A stretch of DNA of 64,000 nucleotides. Source: Nodularia spumigena CCY9414. GTDB lineage: Bacteria; Cyanobacteriota; Cyanobacteriia; Cyanobacteriales; Nostocaceae. Made by a program: the position numbers and the translations under genes. A model generated the notes under the pieces. That model saw only the letters and a program-made list of their open reading frames with translations, was not told the DNA's origin and did not search any database. This document shows, piece by piece, positions 8,408 to 18,318 of the stretch. The DNA is taken from the NCBI RefSeq assembly GCF_000340565.2, contig NZ_CP007203.1, forward strand, positions 1,061,281-1,125,280, written 5' to 3'. Each line of letters opens with the position of its first letter. Position 1 is the stretch's first letter.

Positions 8408-10486
8408 GTGGCACGTACCATCCCGCTAGAGAAAGTACGCAATATCGGTATTGCGGCGCATATAGATGCGGGTAAGACAACGACAACCGAGAGAATATTG
8501 TTTTACTCTGGCATTATTCATAAAATTGGCGAAGTTCATGAAGGAACGGCCGTCACCGACTGGATGGCTCAAGAGCGTGAGCGGGGAATTACCATCACTG
8601 CTGCTGCAATCAGTACCAGTTGGAAAGATCATCAAATTAACATTATCGATACTCCAGGACACGTTGACTTCACAATTGAAGTAGAACGTTCCATGCGCGT
8701 GTTAGATGGCGTAATCGCAGTATTTTGTTCAGTAGGTGGCGTGCAACCGCAGTCGGAAACAGTGTGGCGACAAGCAGACCGCTACAAAGTACCTAGAATA
8801 GCCTTCATCAACAAAATGGATCGTACAGGCGCGAACTTTTATAGAGTTCACGATCAAATGTGCGATCGCTTGCGGGCTAATGCTATTGCCATTCAACTGC
8901 CAATTGGTAGTGAAACCGAATTTAGCGGCATCGTTGATCTGGTACGGCAACGTGCCTATATTTATAACAACGACGAAGGGACAGATATCGAAGAAACAGA
9001 TATCCCCGCCGAAATGCAAGAAAAGGTAGCAGAATACCGCACCAAGCTCATAGAAGCTGTAGCAGAAACCAACGACGTTCTGATGAATAAGTACTTCGAG
9101 GGAGAAGAACTTACAGAAGCAGAAATTCGTACAGCCCTGCGTAAAGGTACAATTGCGAATAAGATTGTGCCAGTACTTTGCGGCTCGGCATTTAAAAACA
9201 AAGGCGTGCAGTTGATGCTGGATGCGGTGGTAGATTATCTACCAGCACCAACTGAAGTACCAGCAATCCAAGGTACATTACCGACTGGAGAAGCTGTTGA
9301 GCGTAGAGCTGATGATGAAGAACCTTTATCAGCTCTGGCGTTCAAGATTATGGCTGACCCCTACGGTCGTCTCACCTTTGTTCGTGTTTATTCTGGTGTT
9401 CTAAAGAAAGGTAGCTACGTTCTTAATGCTACCAAGAACAAGAAAGAGCGCATTTCCCGTCTGGTGATTTTAAAAGCAGATGAACGCATGGACGTGGACG
9501 AAATGCGGGCTGGCGATTTGGGAGCAGCCTTGGGATTAAAAGAGACATTGACAGGTGACACCATCACCGATGAAGGATCACCAGTAATTCTGGAATCTCT
9601 ATTCATTCCTGAGCCTGTGATCTCGGTAGCGGTTGAACCCAAAACCAAGAATGACATGGACAAGCTCTCCAAAGCTCTGCAATCTCTTTCAGAAGAAGAC
9701 CCCACCTTCCGCGTCCACGTTGATCCGGAAACGAATCAAACCGTGATCGCCGGCATGGGAGAGCTACACCTGGAAATTCTGGTAGACCGAATGTTACGAG
9801 AATTCAAAGTAGAAGCGAACGTCGGCGCGCCGCAAGTAGCTTACCGCGAAACAATTCGTAAAGAAGTCTCCAAAATTGAAGGGAAATTCATTCGCCAAAG
9901 TGGTGGTAAAGGTCAATATGGTCACGTTGTGATCAATTTGGAACCAGGCGAACCTGGTACGGGCTTTGAATTTGTTTCTAAGATTGTCGGCGGTACTGTA
10001 CCCAAAGAGTACATTAGCCCCGCAGAACAAGGAATGAAGGAAAGTTGTGAATCCGGTATTTTGGCTGGATATCCATTGATTGATATCAAAGCAACTTTGA
10101 TTGATGGGTCATACCACGATGTAGACTCTTCAGAAATGGCTTTCAAAATTGCTGGCTCAATGGCAATGAAAGAGGCAGTGTTGAAAGCTTCACCTGTACT
10201 CTTAGAACCTATGATGAAAGTTGAGGTTGAAGTTCCCGAAAACTACCTTGGGGATGTAATGGGCGACCTGAATTCCCGTCGTGGGCAAATTGAAGGTATG
10301 GGATCTGATGATGGTCTTGCCAAAGTAACTGCTAAAGTCCCATTGGCAGAAATGTTTGGTTACGCTACTGATATCCGCTCGAAGACCCAAGGACGGGGCA
10401 TCTTCTCAATGGAATTTAGCCACTACGAAGAAGTACCTCGCAACGTGGCTGAAGCAATCATAGCGAAAAGCAAAGGGAACGCTTAA
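8408..10486 (+). CDS. fusA: Translation elongation factor G
   Basis: 692 residues. The GTG start at 8408 is preceded by a strong AGGAGG (8397-8402). The GTPase domain shows AHIDAGKTT (17-25, P-loop), DTPGHVDF (G3) and NKMD (G4). EF-G domains II-V follow and end in the [12 protein letters not shown] tail. It catalyses ribosomal translocation. It is 22 bp from tufA, so the two are clearly cotranscribed. The protein is full length with no insertion. Confidence 0.98.
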   Translation: MARTIPLEKVRNIGIAAHIDAGKTTTTERILFYSGIIHKIGEVHEGTAVTDWMAQERERGITITAAAISTSWKDHQINIIDTPGHVDFTIEVERSMRVLDGVIAVFCSVGGVQPQSETVWRQADRYKVPRIAFINKMDRTGANFYRVHDQMCDRLRANAIAIQLPIGSETEFSGIVDLVRQRAYIYNNDEGTDIEETDIPAEMQEKVAEYRTKLIEAVAETNDVLMNKYFEGEELTEAEIRTALRKGTIANKIVPVLCGSAFKNKGVQLMLDAVVDYLPAPTEVPAIQGTLPTGEAVERRADDEEPLSALAFKIMADPYGRLTFVRVYSGVLKKGSYVLNATKNKKERISRLVILKADERMDVDEMRAGDLGAALGLKETLTGDTITDEGSPVILESLFIPEPVISVAVEPKTKNDMDKLSKALQSLSEEDPTFRVHVDPETNQTVIAGMGELHLEILVDRMLREFKVEANVGAPQVAYRETIRKEVSKIEGKFIRQSGGKGQYGHVVINLEPGEPGTGFEFVSKIVGGTVPKEYISPAEQGMKESCESGILAGYPLIDIKATLIDGSYHDVDSSEMAFKIAGSMAMKEAVLKASPVLLEPMMKVEVEVPENYLGDVMGDLNSRRGQIEGMGSDDGLAKVTAKVPLAEMFGYATDIRSKTQGRGIFSMEFSHYEEVPRNVAEAIIAKSKGNA

Positions 10487-10508
10487 TTAAAAAAGGAAAC
10501 GAGCATTA

Positions 10509-11738
10509 ATGGCACGCGCAAAATTTGAAAGGACTAAACCTCACGTTAATATCGGTACAGTTGGCCACGTTGATCATGGTAAAACCACTTTAACAGCCGC
10601 CATTACCATGACTCTTGCCGCTTTGGGTCAAGCTACAGGTAAAGGCTACGACCAAATTGATAATGCTCCCGAAGAAAAGGCACGGGGTATTACAATCAAT
10701 ACGGCTCACGTTGAGTATGAAACCGAAGGTCGGCACTATGCTCACGTAGATTGTCCAGGACACGCTGATTATGTAAAAAACATGATCACTGGTGCGGCTC
10801 AAATGGATGGTGGTATTCTCGTAGTTTCGGCTGCTGATGGCCCCATGCCCCAAACCCGTGAACATATCCTGCTAGCAAAGCAAGTAGGTGTTCCCAGTCT
10901 AGTTGTCTTCTTGAACAAGGAAGATATGGTAGACGACGCAGAATTACTAGAATTGGTGGAATTGGAAGTCCGGGAGCTATTATCTAGCTACGATTTCCCC
11001 GGCGATGACATTCCCATCGTCACAGGCTCCGGTCTGAAAGCACTGGAAGCAATGACTGCTAACCCCAAAGTTAAAAAGGGTGAAGATCCTTGGGTAGACA
11101 AAATCTACGCTCTGATGGAAGCAGTAGATTCTTACATTCCTACTCCTGACCGTGCTGTAGATAAACCCTTCCTGATGGCTGTGGAAGACGTGTTCTCCAT
11201 TACAGGTCGTGGTACTGTTGCTACCGGTCGGATTGAACGTGGTGTAGTAAAAGTGGGCGACAACGTTGAATTAGTGGGTATCAGAGACACTCGTAACACC
11301 ACTGTCACCGGGATTGAGATGTTTAAGAAGAGTCTCGATCAAGGTATGGCTGGAGATAACGCTGGTGTACTCCTACGCGGTATCCAAAAGGCTGATATTG
11401 AACGCGGTATGGTAATCGCTAAACCAGGTTCCATTACTCCTCACACTCAATTTGAAGGAGAAGTGTACGTATTGACAGAAAAAGAAGGCGGTCGGAAGAC
11501 TCCATTTTTCTCTGGCTACCGTCCTCAGTTTTACGTGCGGACAACCGATGTAACTGGCACAATCACAGCCTTTACTTCCGATGATGGTAGTGAAGCAGAA
11601 ATGGTGATGCCAGGCGATCGCATTAAAATGACTGTAGAACTGATCAACGCGATCGCAATTGAGCAAGGAATGCGTTTTGCAATTCGTGAAGGTGGCCGCA
11701 CCATTGGTGCTGGTGTCGTCTCTAAAATTGTGAAGTAA
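10509..11738 (+). CDS. tufA: Translation elongation factor Tu
   Basis: 409 residues, typical for cyanobacteria. [10 protein letters not shown] (19-28), [12 protein letters not shown] and FLNKEDMV are the G1, G3 and G4 motifs. The beta-barrel domains 2 and 3 end with [16 protein letters not shown]. It delivers aminoacyl-tRNA to the ribosomal A site. AAAGGAAACG precedes the ATG. It is the last gene of the str transcript before the terminator at 11761. Confidence 0.98.
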   Translation: MARAKFERTKPHVNIGTVGHVDHGKTTLTAAITMTLAALGQATGKGYDQIDNAPEEKARGITINTAHVEYETEGRHYAHVDCPGHADYVKNMITGAAQMDGGILVVSAADGPMPQTREHILLAKQVGVPSLVVFLNKEDMVDDAELLELVELEVRELLSSYDFPGDDIPIVTGSGLKALEAMTANPKVKKGEDPWVDKIYALMEAVDSYIPTPDRAVDKPFLMAVEDVFSITGRGTVATGRIERGVVKVGDNVELVGIRDTRNTTVTGIEMFKKSLDQGMAGDNAGVLLRGIQKADIERGMVIAKPGSITPHTQFEGEVYVLTEKEGGRKTPFFSGYRPQFYVRTTDVTGTITAFTSDDGSEAEMVMPGDRIKMTVELINAIAIEQGMRFAIREGGRTIGAGVVSKIVK

Positions 11739-11760
11739 CACCTTTTTGTCCGATAACAAA

Positions 11761-11797
11761 GGAGCAGAGATGGTACAATTCCTCTCTGCTCCTTTCT
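11761..11797 (+). terminator. Rho-independent terminator after tufA
   Basis: GGAGCAGAGA (11761-11770) pairs perfectly with TCTCTGCTCC (11783-11792) across a 12-nt loop and is followed by a T-rich tail. It lies 22 bp after the tufA stop. Its position implies that rpsJ has its own promoter or depends on read-through. Confidence 0.85.
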
Positions 11798-11807
11798 CTT
11801 CCTTCTA

Positions 11808-11972
11808 AGAGGATGTTTTAAAAGTCTTATTGTCGGTAGCAAAACATTCTAGATCCCCCTAAATCCCCCTTGAGAAGGGGGAGTTTGATCACTGTTCCCC
11901 CCTTCTCAAGGGGGGCTAGGGGGGATCATTAAGTGCCTAAAATGACAGCCGGACACTTTTAAAACAACCTCT
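11808..11972. mobile_element. MITE-like element between tufA and rpsJ
   Basis: The 165-bp element has 18-bp terminal inverted repeats, AGAGGATGTTTTAAAAGT at 11808-11825 and its complement at 11955-11972, with one mismatch. Inside, 11852-11927 forms a second long imperfect palindrome whose arms start with GATCCCCCTAAATCCCCC. It has no coding capacity. TA or near-TA dinucleotides at the edges would fit an IS630/Tc1-type target, but the duplication is imperfect. This is probably a non-autonomous element moved by a transposase encoded elsewhere. Confidence 0.65.
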
Positions 11973-12101
11973 AAGATCATCTAAAAGTAGGGATTGTGAA
12001 AATATGACCGCGTTGGCGCAGCCTCTTTGGAGGAGAACGACGCAATCCCACAAAATTGTCAAAACAATCACAAATATTCATCAGAACCTGGAAAATTAAA
12101 G

Positions 12102-12419
12102 ATGGCAACTCTACAGCAGCAGAAAATTAGAATTCGTTTACAAGCTTTTGACCGTCGCTTATTAGACACATCTTGCGAGAAGATTGTAGATACGGCTAAC
12201 AGGACTAACGCTACAGCCATAGGCCCCATTCCTTTACCCACAAAACGCAAAATCTACTGTGTGCTGCGATCGCCTCACGTAGATAAGGATGCACGGGAAC
12301 ACTTTGAAACCCGCACCCATCGCCGGATTATTGACATTTATCAGCCTTCTTCTAAAACTATTGACGCTCTAATGAAACTAGATTTGCCCTCTGGTGTGGA
12401 CATTGAAGTAAAACTATAA
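12102..12419 (+). CDS. rpsJ: 30S ribosomal protein S10
   Basis: 105 residues from the ATG at 12102 ([17 protein letters not shown]), the standard S10 length. An upstream in-frame extension to 12027 has no family counterpart. [20 protein letters not shown] and [20 protein letters not shown] are diagnostic. Besides its ribosomal role, S10 (NusE) joins the NusB antitermination complex. Placement after tufA rather than at the head of the S10 operon is a known cyanobacterial arrangement. Confidence 0.97.
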   Translation: MATLQQQKIRIRLQAFDRRLLDTSCEKIVDTANRTNATAIGPIPLPTKRKIYCVLRSPHVDKDAREHFETRTHRRIIDIYQPSSKTIDALMKLDLPSGVDIEVKL

Positions 12420-12562
12420 TTTAGTCGTTAGTCCTTGGTCATTAACTCTCATGTAGAGACACTATTCATTGGCTCATTCGTTCCACTTTCGATGGAAACC
12501 CGCGACAGTTGTGTTTTCATGGACGGAGGATGCCTTAAATTCATTGCTATGAATATTTACCC

Positions 12563-12596
12563 AGCCCTGAAGAAATTTATCTCAGGGCTTTTTATT
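12563..12596 (+). terminator. Rho-independent terminator downstream of rpsJ
   Basis: AGCCCTGA (12563-12570) pairs with TCAGGGCT (12582-12589), followed by TTTTTATT. It is 144 nt after the rpsJ stop. The intervening stretch has no convincing gene and is probably 3' untranslated RNA or carries a small independent transcript. Confidence 0.85.
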
Positions 12597-12690
12597 GCCT
12601 GGGAAACAAATGATAGAATGTAAATAAAGTACGGGAAAAGCAGAGAAGAATAAATTTTAAAATTAAAACTAAATTTATACCAAGATAACA

Positions 12691-13338
12691 ATGACATCCT
12701 CGAATATAATTGCAGTTCGCGAACTACCTCTGTTCCCGTTACCCGAAGTAGTTCTGTTCCCCACTAGACCTTTACCCCTACACGTCTTTGAATTTCGCTA
12801 CCGAATCATGATGAACACGATTTTGGAGAGCGATCGCCGATTCGGTGTGTTAATGGTCGATCCAGTTGACGGTACACTCGCTAATGTAGGCTGTTGTGCC
12901 GAAATCATTCATTACCAACGGATGCCAGATGACCGCATGAAAATGTTGACTTTGGGACAGCAAAGGTTTCGTGTCTTAGAATATGTTCGCGAAAAGCCTT
13001 ACCGTGTTGGCTTAGTCCAGTGGTTAGAAGACGAGCCACCAACCAAAGATTTACGTCCTTTGGCTAGTGAGGTAGAACAACTGCTACGAGATGTAGTGCG
13101 TCTCTCAGCCAAGTTGACCGAACAAGATATGGAATTACCAGAAGAATTACCCGACCTGCCCACAGAACTTTCTTATTGGGTCGCCAGTAACCTCTATGGT
13201 GTAGCCTCAGAACAGCAGGCATTGCTAGAAACACAAGATACCGTAGTTCGCCTAGAAAGAGAAGCGGAAATTTTGACCTCTACTCGCAATCATTTAGCCG
13301 CCCGTGCTGTTCTCAAAGACACATTCAATAATTCCTGA
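12691..13338 (+). CDS. LON N-terminal (substrate-binding) domain protein
   Basis: 215 residues. It is only the N-terminal domain of Lon protease: VRELPLFPLPEVVLFPTRPL, FEFRYRIMMN and FRVLEYVREKPYRVGLVQW are conserved. The AAA+ and Ser-Lys protease domains are absent. Such stand-alone LON-domain proteins are widespread in cyanobacteria and plastids. A role in substrate recognition or as an adaptor is supposed but not established. It starts 100 bp after the rpsJ terminator, so it is independently transcribed. Confidence 0.88.
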   Translation: MTSSNIIAVRELPLFPLPEVVLFPTRPLPLHVFEFRYRIMMNTILESDRRFGVLMVDPVDGTLANVGCCAEIIHYQRMPDDRMKMLTLGQQRFRVLEYVREKPYRVGLVQWLEDEPPTKDLRPLASEVEQLLRDVVRLSAKLTEQDMELPEELPDLPTELSYWVASNLYGVASEQQALLETQDTVVRLEREAEILTSTRNHLAARAVLKDTFNNS

Positions 13339-13426
13339 TTTGTAACGATACTCTGCCCTGCTTCGCTCCAAGTGCCTCACTCCCTAAGCTTTACGTAATT
13401 CGTAATTTGTCATGAACAATTACGGG

Positions 13427-14302
13427 TTACGGTTCAATAGTGATCGGTAGAACATGATAGCTGCCAAAAATCTTTAATATTTCTGTATAGGTACTTAATT
13501 GTGCTAGAGCTGATTGCATTTGTGCTTGCTTAACATCAGCTTCTAAGTCAATAAAAAATAAGTATTCTCCTAGCGATCGCTTTGTTGGTCGAGATTCAAT
13601 CCGGCTGAGATTAATCCCTAGTTGAGCAAATACTTGTAACGGTTTGAGCAGCGATCCCGGTAAATTTGCAGGCACGCTAAAAGCTAAAGAAGTGTGGCTA
13701 GCATCCACCGAAGCCATATCATCAAAAGCTTCATCTTGACTTTGACTTACCACCCAAAAGCGAGTACAGTTTTCTGGATAGTCATTAATATTACTGGCTA
13801 AGATAGGCAGATTATAGAGTTGCGCCGCCCGGCTGGATGCGATCGCCGCAGCTGTTAAATCCTGATCTAGTCCCTGTAGTGCAACAGTAGTAGAATTACT
13901 GGGTATGAGCTGCACAGTTGGGAGAAACTGCCCCAACCATCCTTGACATTGCGCCAAAGCTTGTGGGTGAGAATAAACAGTTTGAATACCATCTAAACTA
14001 GTGGCACTTGAAATTAAAGCATGGGCAATGGGCATCACCAAAGCCAACTGAATTCGTAAACTATCCAACCGCCACAGTGTATCCATTGTCATAGTTACAC
14101 TGCCTTCAATGGAATTTTCGACCGGCACAACAGCCAACTGGGTTTCTCCAGCAGCAACAGCTTCCAGTGATTGGGCAATGCTGGAATAGGGACATAACAT
14201 AGCTTTATTCCCTGTTTTCTGAGCTAGCCAGTTGGCATAAAAAACAGTTGCTTGTTCTGCGTAAGTCCCAGGAGGACCTAAATGGGCAATAGATATTGTC
14301 AC
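13427..14302 (-). CDS. pheA: Prephenate dehydratase
   Basis: 291 residues from a GTG at 14302, with AAGGA upstream. It converts prephenate to phenylpyruvate in phenylalanine synthesis. IAHLGPPGTYAEQA opens the catalytic domain, and NCTRFWVV carries the Thr-Arg-Phe active-site motif. A C-terminal ACT domain with ESRPTKRSLGEYLFFIDLE binds phenylalanine for feedback inhibition. It is monofunctional, with no chorismate mutase fusion. It is tail-to-tail with the LON-domain gene. Confidence 0.96.
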   Translation of the reverse strand: MTISIAHLGPPGTYAEQATVFYANWLAQKTGNKAMLCPYSSIAQSLEAVAAGETQLAVVPVENSIEGSVTMTMDTLWRLDSLRIQLALVMPIAHALISSATSLDGIQTVYSHPQALAQCQGWLGQFLPTVQLIPSNSTTVALQGLDQDLTAAAIASSRAAQLYNLPILASNINDYPENCTRFWVVSQSQDEAFDDMASVDASHTSLAFSVPANLPGSLLKPLQVFAQLGINLSRIESRPTKRSLGEYLFFIDLEADVKQAQMQSALAQLSTYTEILKIFGSYHVLPITIEP

Positions 14303-14738
14303 AGCATTTAATCCTTAGTTATTTTCGACCTTGATCTTCACACAGTTTTTAGTCCAGAGATGCAAACATTCTAGACACAAAAAGCGTAGACTAGTACCAA
14401 TAGCCAAATATAATAGCATTAGCAACCAATAAAAATTGTGCTTAATTCAGAAAATAAAAAGTAGTTATTGTCAAATAATTTGCTTTGTCATCTCTATTTT
14501 GAAATATATTAAATCTAATTTTTCCATAACTTTTTCACAGTCATAGGACTTACGCACAAATTACGGAATAACGAACCACACCAGACGCAGAGGATACAGA
14601 GGAATAAGGGTTTGAGAGGGTTTTTGCGTAAGTCCTGAGTCAATCAAATTCAGTCAATAATGTTTTATCCAATTAAAAGAACTAAAATTATAATTTAATC
14701 AATAATAGAAATATTAAACAATTAGAGTCCCTTAATTC
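14303..14738. other. 436-bp divergent intergenic region with a MITE-like repeat
   Basis: It separates pheA (minus) from the DUF1997 gene (plus). Apart from the MITE-like copy at 14545-14636 it is very AT-rich, and nothing else can be named. Confidence 0.6.
14545..14636 (+). mobile_element. MITE-like repeat, copy A (AGGACTTACGCA ends)
   Basis: This 92-bp element is bounded by AGGACTTACGCA (14545-14556) and its exact complement TGCGTAAGTCCT (14625-14636). The core contains AACGAACCACACCAG, then GCAGAGGATACAGAGG and GGGTTTGAGAGG. Copies with the same ends and core occur at 49982-50096 (reversed) and 61665-61787, and a degenerate core lies at 31058-31130. Confidence 0.8.
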
Positions 14739-15323
14739 ATGTCCACCCAGTTCACCGCCTGCCAAACTATAAAAATTAACGTTCCACCACAACCTATTCC
14801 TATTCAACACTACCTGCGTCAGCCCCAACGTCTAGTTAACGCCTTGACTGATAACAGCCGCATACATCAGCTTTCAGAAGAAGTATTTCGCTTGAAAATG
14901 CGACCTCTAACTTTTATGTCCCTAAGCATTCAACCCACAGTAGACATGAGAGTTTGGGCAGAATCAAATGGAACGATTCAGTTGCGATCGCTAGATTGTC
15001 AAATCCTAGGCTTTGAGTATATTAACCAGCGCTTCGCCCTAAATTTGCAAGGAAATTTATCCTTGCACCAGCAAAACAGTGTCAGCAGCTTGCAAGGAAG
15101 AGCCGATTTAGAAGTGCAGGTAGATATACCACCACCATTTTCTTTTACTCCCAAGCCAATCTTAGAAGCCACTGGCAATGCTTTGCTCAAGAGCGTACTG
15201 ATAACAATAAAACAACGCTTGCTACATCAACTTTTAGCTGATTATCGCTGCTGGGTAACAACACAAATGTCAGAAAACGTGCTAGATGATGAGGGTGGCG
15301 ACTTGCCCATTTTGAATCAGTGA
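14739..15323 (+). CDS. DUF1997 family protein
   Basis: 194 residues, soluble, with no signal peptide. The pattern FRLKMRPLTFMSLSIQPTVDMRVW followed by an alternating beta-strand region and a helical C-terminus (NALLKSVLITIKQRLLHQLLADY) matches the DUF1997 family found across cyanobacteria and plastids. The fold is thought to resemble START-like/SRPBCC or lipid-binding proteins, but no function is known. It is monocistronic, between the pheA promoter region and convergent rnhB. Confidence 0.8.
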   Translation: MSTQFTACQTIKINVPPQPIPIQHYLRQPQRLVNALTDNSRIHQLSEEVFRLKMRPLTFMSLSIQPTVDMRVWAESNGTIQLRSLDCQILGFEYINQRFALNLQGNLSLHQQNSVSSLQGRADLEVQVDIPPPFSFTPKPILEATGNALLKSVLITIKQRLLHQLLADYRCWVTTQMSENVLDDEGGDLPILNQ

Positions 15324-15404
15324 ATAATTTGTGAGGTTGGGATTGGGAATTTTAGAGATTTCGTTAACAGATTTTTGGATTTTGCATCTAAAATACTCAC
15401 CGAA

Positions 15405-16139
15405 TCAACACTGAACTTGACAAGGACGAAAGGATTTGCGGTGCAGTCGTGATGGCCCGTATTTTTGCAGCGCCACCAAATGCTTTTGGCTACCATAGCC
15501 CTTGTTATCCTTCAGATTATAGAGGGGGTATTTTAATGCCAAACGCATGACCAGCTCATCGCGCCAAACCTTAGCCACAATACTAGCAGCTGCAATAGTC
15601 AGCGATCGCTCATCCCCCTTGACTATTGTTTCTTGCGGTATCAGCAAATCTTTAATTGGCTGATTACCATCAACCAAACATAGCTGAGGCTGTACCTTCA
15701 ATTTCAGCACAGCCCGCCTCATAGCCAACAGCGTTGCCTGTAAAATATTTATTTGATCAATTTCAGCACTGGAAGCAAAACCAATGTTCCAGTCCGTCGC
15801 CAGATCACAAATTTGCTGTGATAGCTGAGTTCTTCGAGAGCTAGACAGCTTTTTACTATCTTTAATCTCAGCCGCCATCAGTTTTGGTAAAGCACAAGCA
15901 GGCAAAATCACCGCAGCCGCAACCACAGGACCAAATAGCGCACCTCGTCCCACTTCATCTATCCCTGCAACTAACCCCGGAATCGTGGATAAACTTGACC
16001 CTTCCACTGCGCTTCCTGGGACTACCCTCTGGGTCAAAGCCGACCCCAGTCTAAATGTTGAGGACAACTCCAGCCAAGTTGGCTCCTGTGAAAGTGCCGG
16101 TGAACAAATACCTGCGGCAGTTTGCTCGGTGCTTACCAT
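15405..16139 (-). CDS. rnhB: Ribonuclease HII
   Basis: 244 residues from the ATG at 16139, 7 bp after the rne stop, so translation is probably coupled (no ribosome-binding site is visible). It removes RNA from RNA-DNA hybrids and single ribonucleotides from DNA. GIDEVGRG supplies the first catalytic Asp-Glu. DSKKL, LCLVDG and GDERSLTIAAASIVAKVWRD carry the other conserved residues including the second and third acidic ligands, and KGYGSQKH is the C-terminal motif. The catalytic core starts only near residue 60. Residues about 25-60 form an unusual Ser/Pro/Thr-rich extension with repeat-like coding DNA (see findings). Confidence 0.95.
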   Translation of the reverse strand: MVSTEQTAAGICSPALSQEPTWLELSSTFRLGSALTQRVVPGSAVEGSSLSTIPGLVAGIDEVGRGALFGPVVAAAVILPACALPKLMAAEIKDSKKLSSSRRTQLSQQICDLATDWNIGFASSAEIDQINILQATLLAMRRAVLKLKVQPQLCLVDGNQPIKDLLIPQETIVKGDERSLTIAAASIVAKVWRDELVMRLALKYPLYNLKDNKGYGSQKHLVALQKYGPSRLHRKSFRPCQVQC

Positions 16140-16146
16140 AAGACAG

Positions 16147-18318
16147 TTAATTATCCTCTGCCAAAGAAGAATCTGACTCCAGAGCCGAAGAACGACGGCG
16201 ACGACGACGGTTCCCAGTGGAGACTTTGCTTTCGGGAATTTCCTCAGCTTTTGCGAATAAATCCAGGGATGCACTGATATTTTTCAACACAGGTTTATCC
16301 TCCAACTCAACTTCTGATGTATTTACTTCATTACTGACTGTATTCACCGTAGTTGAGTCTGAAGTAGATTCCGTCGGTTTAGTTCTAACTGCATCCGGGC
16401 TAATAATGTTAACAATTACAGACTTGGGACTTTTAACATCCTGGTCTAACTTCACCAAAGGAGAAACTCCCATCAATGCGAACACATCTTGTTCCTCCAG
16501 AGTCATTTCTACACTTCTAATTTCCGGAGGTTCTACTACAGGTTTAACCGGCTCCACTTTGGTCACCTTAGTAGTTCGATTGAGAGCAGCCGAAGTCCGT
16601 TCTGCCCTTTCATGCCAACCTGATTTGCCCAAATTGGGAGAAGGTATTTCTGGCGTGGATCTTCCTAAATCTTGGGCTGAACCAAGCCGCAGTTCAGCGT
16701 TTGACTGAGCGCTTAAGCCAAAGTCCTCAATATCCGCATCTAAATCTGGCTCGTTGTCAAAACCTAGCGGTAGAGGAGTAACTCGACTTTCCTCTTTACC
16801 ATTTGCTCCATTGATACCAATTCGATTATGGCTGCTCTTGCGGACACGACGCTGCTTAGTGTCTCGTGGTTCTTGATAGCTGGGATGATTAATTGAATCG
16901 AAGGCTCGGATGTCTGAGTCGGCATCGAATACTTCCCCAAAACTATCATAACTTTCCCGTGGTTCTGTGATCCGAGTCGTTGGCAGACGTGGTTCTTTGT
17001 TGAGCAAAGATACCTTGGACTGAGGGGAGCCAAGGTCAAAACGGTCTGGTACTTCTGCTGTTGTTGGCAATCGGGGTTCTGTGTCTCCAGGTAGACGCAT
17101 AATATGCCCCAAACCGCCGCAGGTTGGGCAAGTATGACCAAATAATTCGTAAATATTTTGACCTTGACGCTTGCGGGTAAGTTCTACCAGTCCTAACTCA
17201 GTTAACTGGGCAATCTGAGGACGAGCTTTATCTGCCTTCAGTGCATAGTTAAAATGTTCTAGAACTTGCAATTGGTCACGCCGCGATTCCATATCAATGA
17301 AATCAACGACAATTACTCCGGCAATATTTCGCAGACGTAACTGACGGGCGATTTCTGTTGCAGCTTCGCAGTTTGTCCATAAAACTGTTTCTCTGGCTGT
17401 TGCGGAACGGGTGAAGGAGCCGGAGTTAACATCCACCACTGTTAAGGCTTCGGTGGGTTCAATGATGATATAGCCGCCAGAAGGTAAATCTACTCTGGGT
17501 TTTAGGGCTTCTTTAATTGCTGCACTGATGCGGAAATACTCTAAAATTGGTGAGCGATCGCGATGATGATCAATTAACACTCCCTGTGGTGTTTGACCTC
17601 CACTCCAGTTCTGCAAGTAATGTTTGACTCGTTTCAAACCAGTACTAGAATCCACCACAATCCGATTCACATCCGCACCGTACATATCTCGCAGTACGCG
17701 CTGGATAAAATCATCGTCCCGATTTAGTAGGGCGGGGGCGCGGGTAGAATGTGCTTCTTGCTGAATAGCTTCCCATTGCTTTTGCAAGAGTTCCAAGTCT
17801 TCTATAATCGCTTCTTCTGGTTTGCCCTCGGCTTCTGTACGCACCAGTAAACCCATTCCGGCGGGTTTGATCAAAATCGCTAAAGCTCGCAAGCGGTTGC
17901 GCTCACTTTCACTTTTAATGCGTCGGGATAAATTTACACCCCTACCATAAGGCATCAGTACCACATAGCGTCCAGGTGAAGTGATATTACCCGTCAGCCT
18001 TGGCCCTTTTGTCCCCGTTGGTTCCTTCATCACTTGCACCAACACTTTTTGCTGTGGTGCTAATAGTTCTGTGATTGCTGCTGCTGTACGCTTCAGCTTC
18101 AATGGCCCCAAGTCAGTTACATGAATAAAGCCGTTGCGCTCTGGGTCGCCGATATTGACAAAAGCCGCATCTATCCCAGGTAATACATTTTCTACTACAC
18201 CTAAATAAACATCACCGATTTGGTGATGACCAGTAGCGACAACAAGTTCTTGTATTTGATCTTCAGAAAAGACAGCAGCAATTTGATGCTGTTCTGCGAT
18301 GATAATTTGCTTTGGCAT
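16147..18318 (-). CDS. rne: Ribonuclease E/G
   Basis: 723 residues. The ATG is preceded by GAGGAAA. It is the central endonuclease of mRNA turnover. The S1 RNA-binding domain lies near residues 35-120. The 5' sensor/RNase H-like region and the DNase I-like catalytic domain follow, with VVDVNSGSF and VIVVDFIDM carrying catalytic Asp residues. HTCPTCGGLGH is the zinc-link. The rest (about 420-723) is a low-complexity acidic tail ending in RRRRRRSS. In cyanobacteria this arginine cluster is known to recruit polynucleotide phosphorylase. It forms an operon with rnhB, and both act on RNA. Confidence 0.96.
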   Translation of the reverse strand: MPKQIIIAEQHQIAAVFSEDQIQELVVATGHHQIGDVYLGVVENVLPGIDAAFVNIGDPERNGFIHVTDLGPLKLKRTAAAITELLAPQQKVLVQVMKEPTGTKGPRLTGNITSPGRYVVLMPYGRGVNLSRRIKSESERNRLRALAILIKPAGMGLLVRTEAEGKPEEAIIEDLELLQKQWEAIQQEAHSTRAPALLNRDDDFIQRVLRDMYGADVNRIVVDSSTGLKRVKHYLQNWSGGQTPQGVLIDHHRDRSPILEYFRISAAIKEALKPRVDLPSGGYIIIEPTEALTVVDVNSGSFTRSATARETVLWTNCEAATEIARQLRLRNIAGVIVVDFIDMESRRDQLQVLEHFNYALKADKARPQIAQLTELGLVELTRKRQGQNIYELFGHTCPTCGGLGHIMRLPGDTEPRLPTTAEVPDRFDLGSPQSKVSLLNKEPRLPTTRITEPRESYDSFGEVFDADSDIRAFDSINHPSYQEPRDTKQRRVRKSSHNRIGINGANGKEESRVTPLPLGFDNEPDLDADIEDFGLSAQSNAELRLGSAQDLGRSTPEIPSPNLGKSGWHERAERTSAALNRTTKVTKVEPVKPVVEPPEIRSVEMTLEEQDVFALMGVSPLVKLDQDVKSPKSVIVNIISPDAVRTKPTESTSDSTTVNTVSNEVNTSEVELEDKPVLKNISASLDLFAKAEEIPESKVSTGNRRRRRRSSALESDSSLAEDN

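Larger units (their letters stand above)
11739..12101. other. 363-bp tufA-rpsJ gap
   Basis: This gap holds the tufA terminator and the MITE-like element listed separately. About 130 bp then remain before the rpsJ start, presumably containing its promoter. No additional gene is seen. Confidence 0.6.

Noticed and set aside
12435-12623. 62-codon reading frame after rpsJ
   Set aside because: It runs through the rpsJ terminator hairpin, so it is most likely 3' untranslated sequence.
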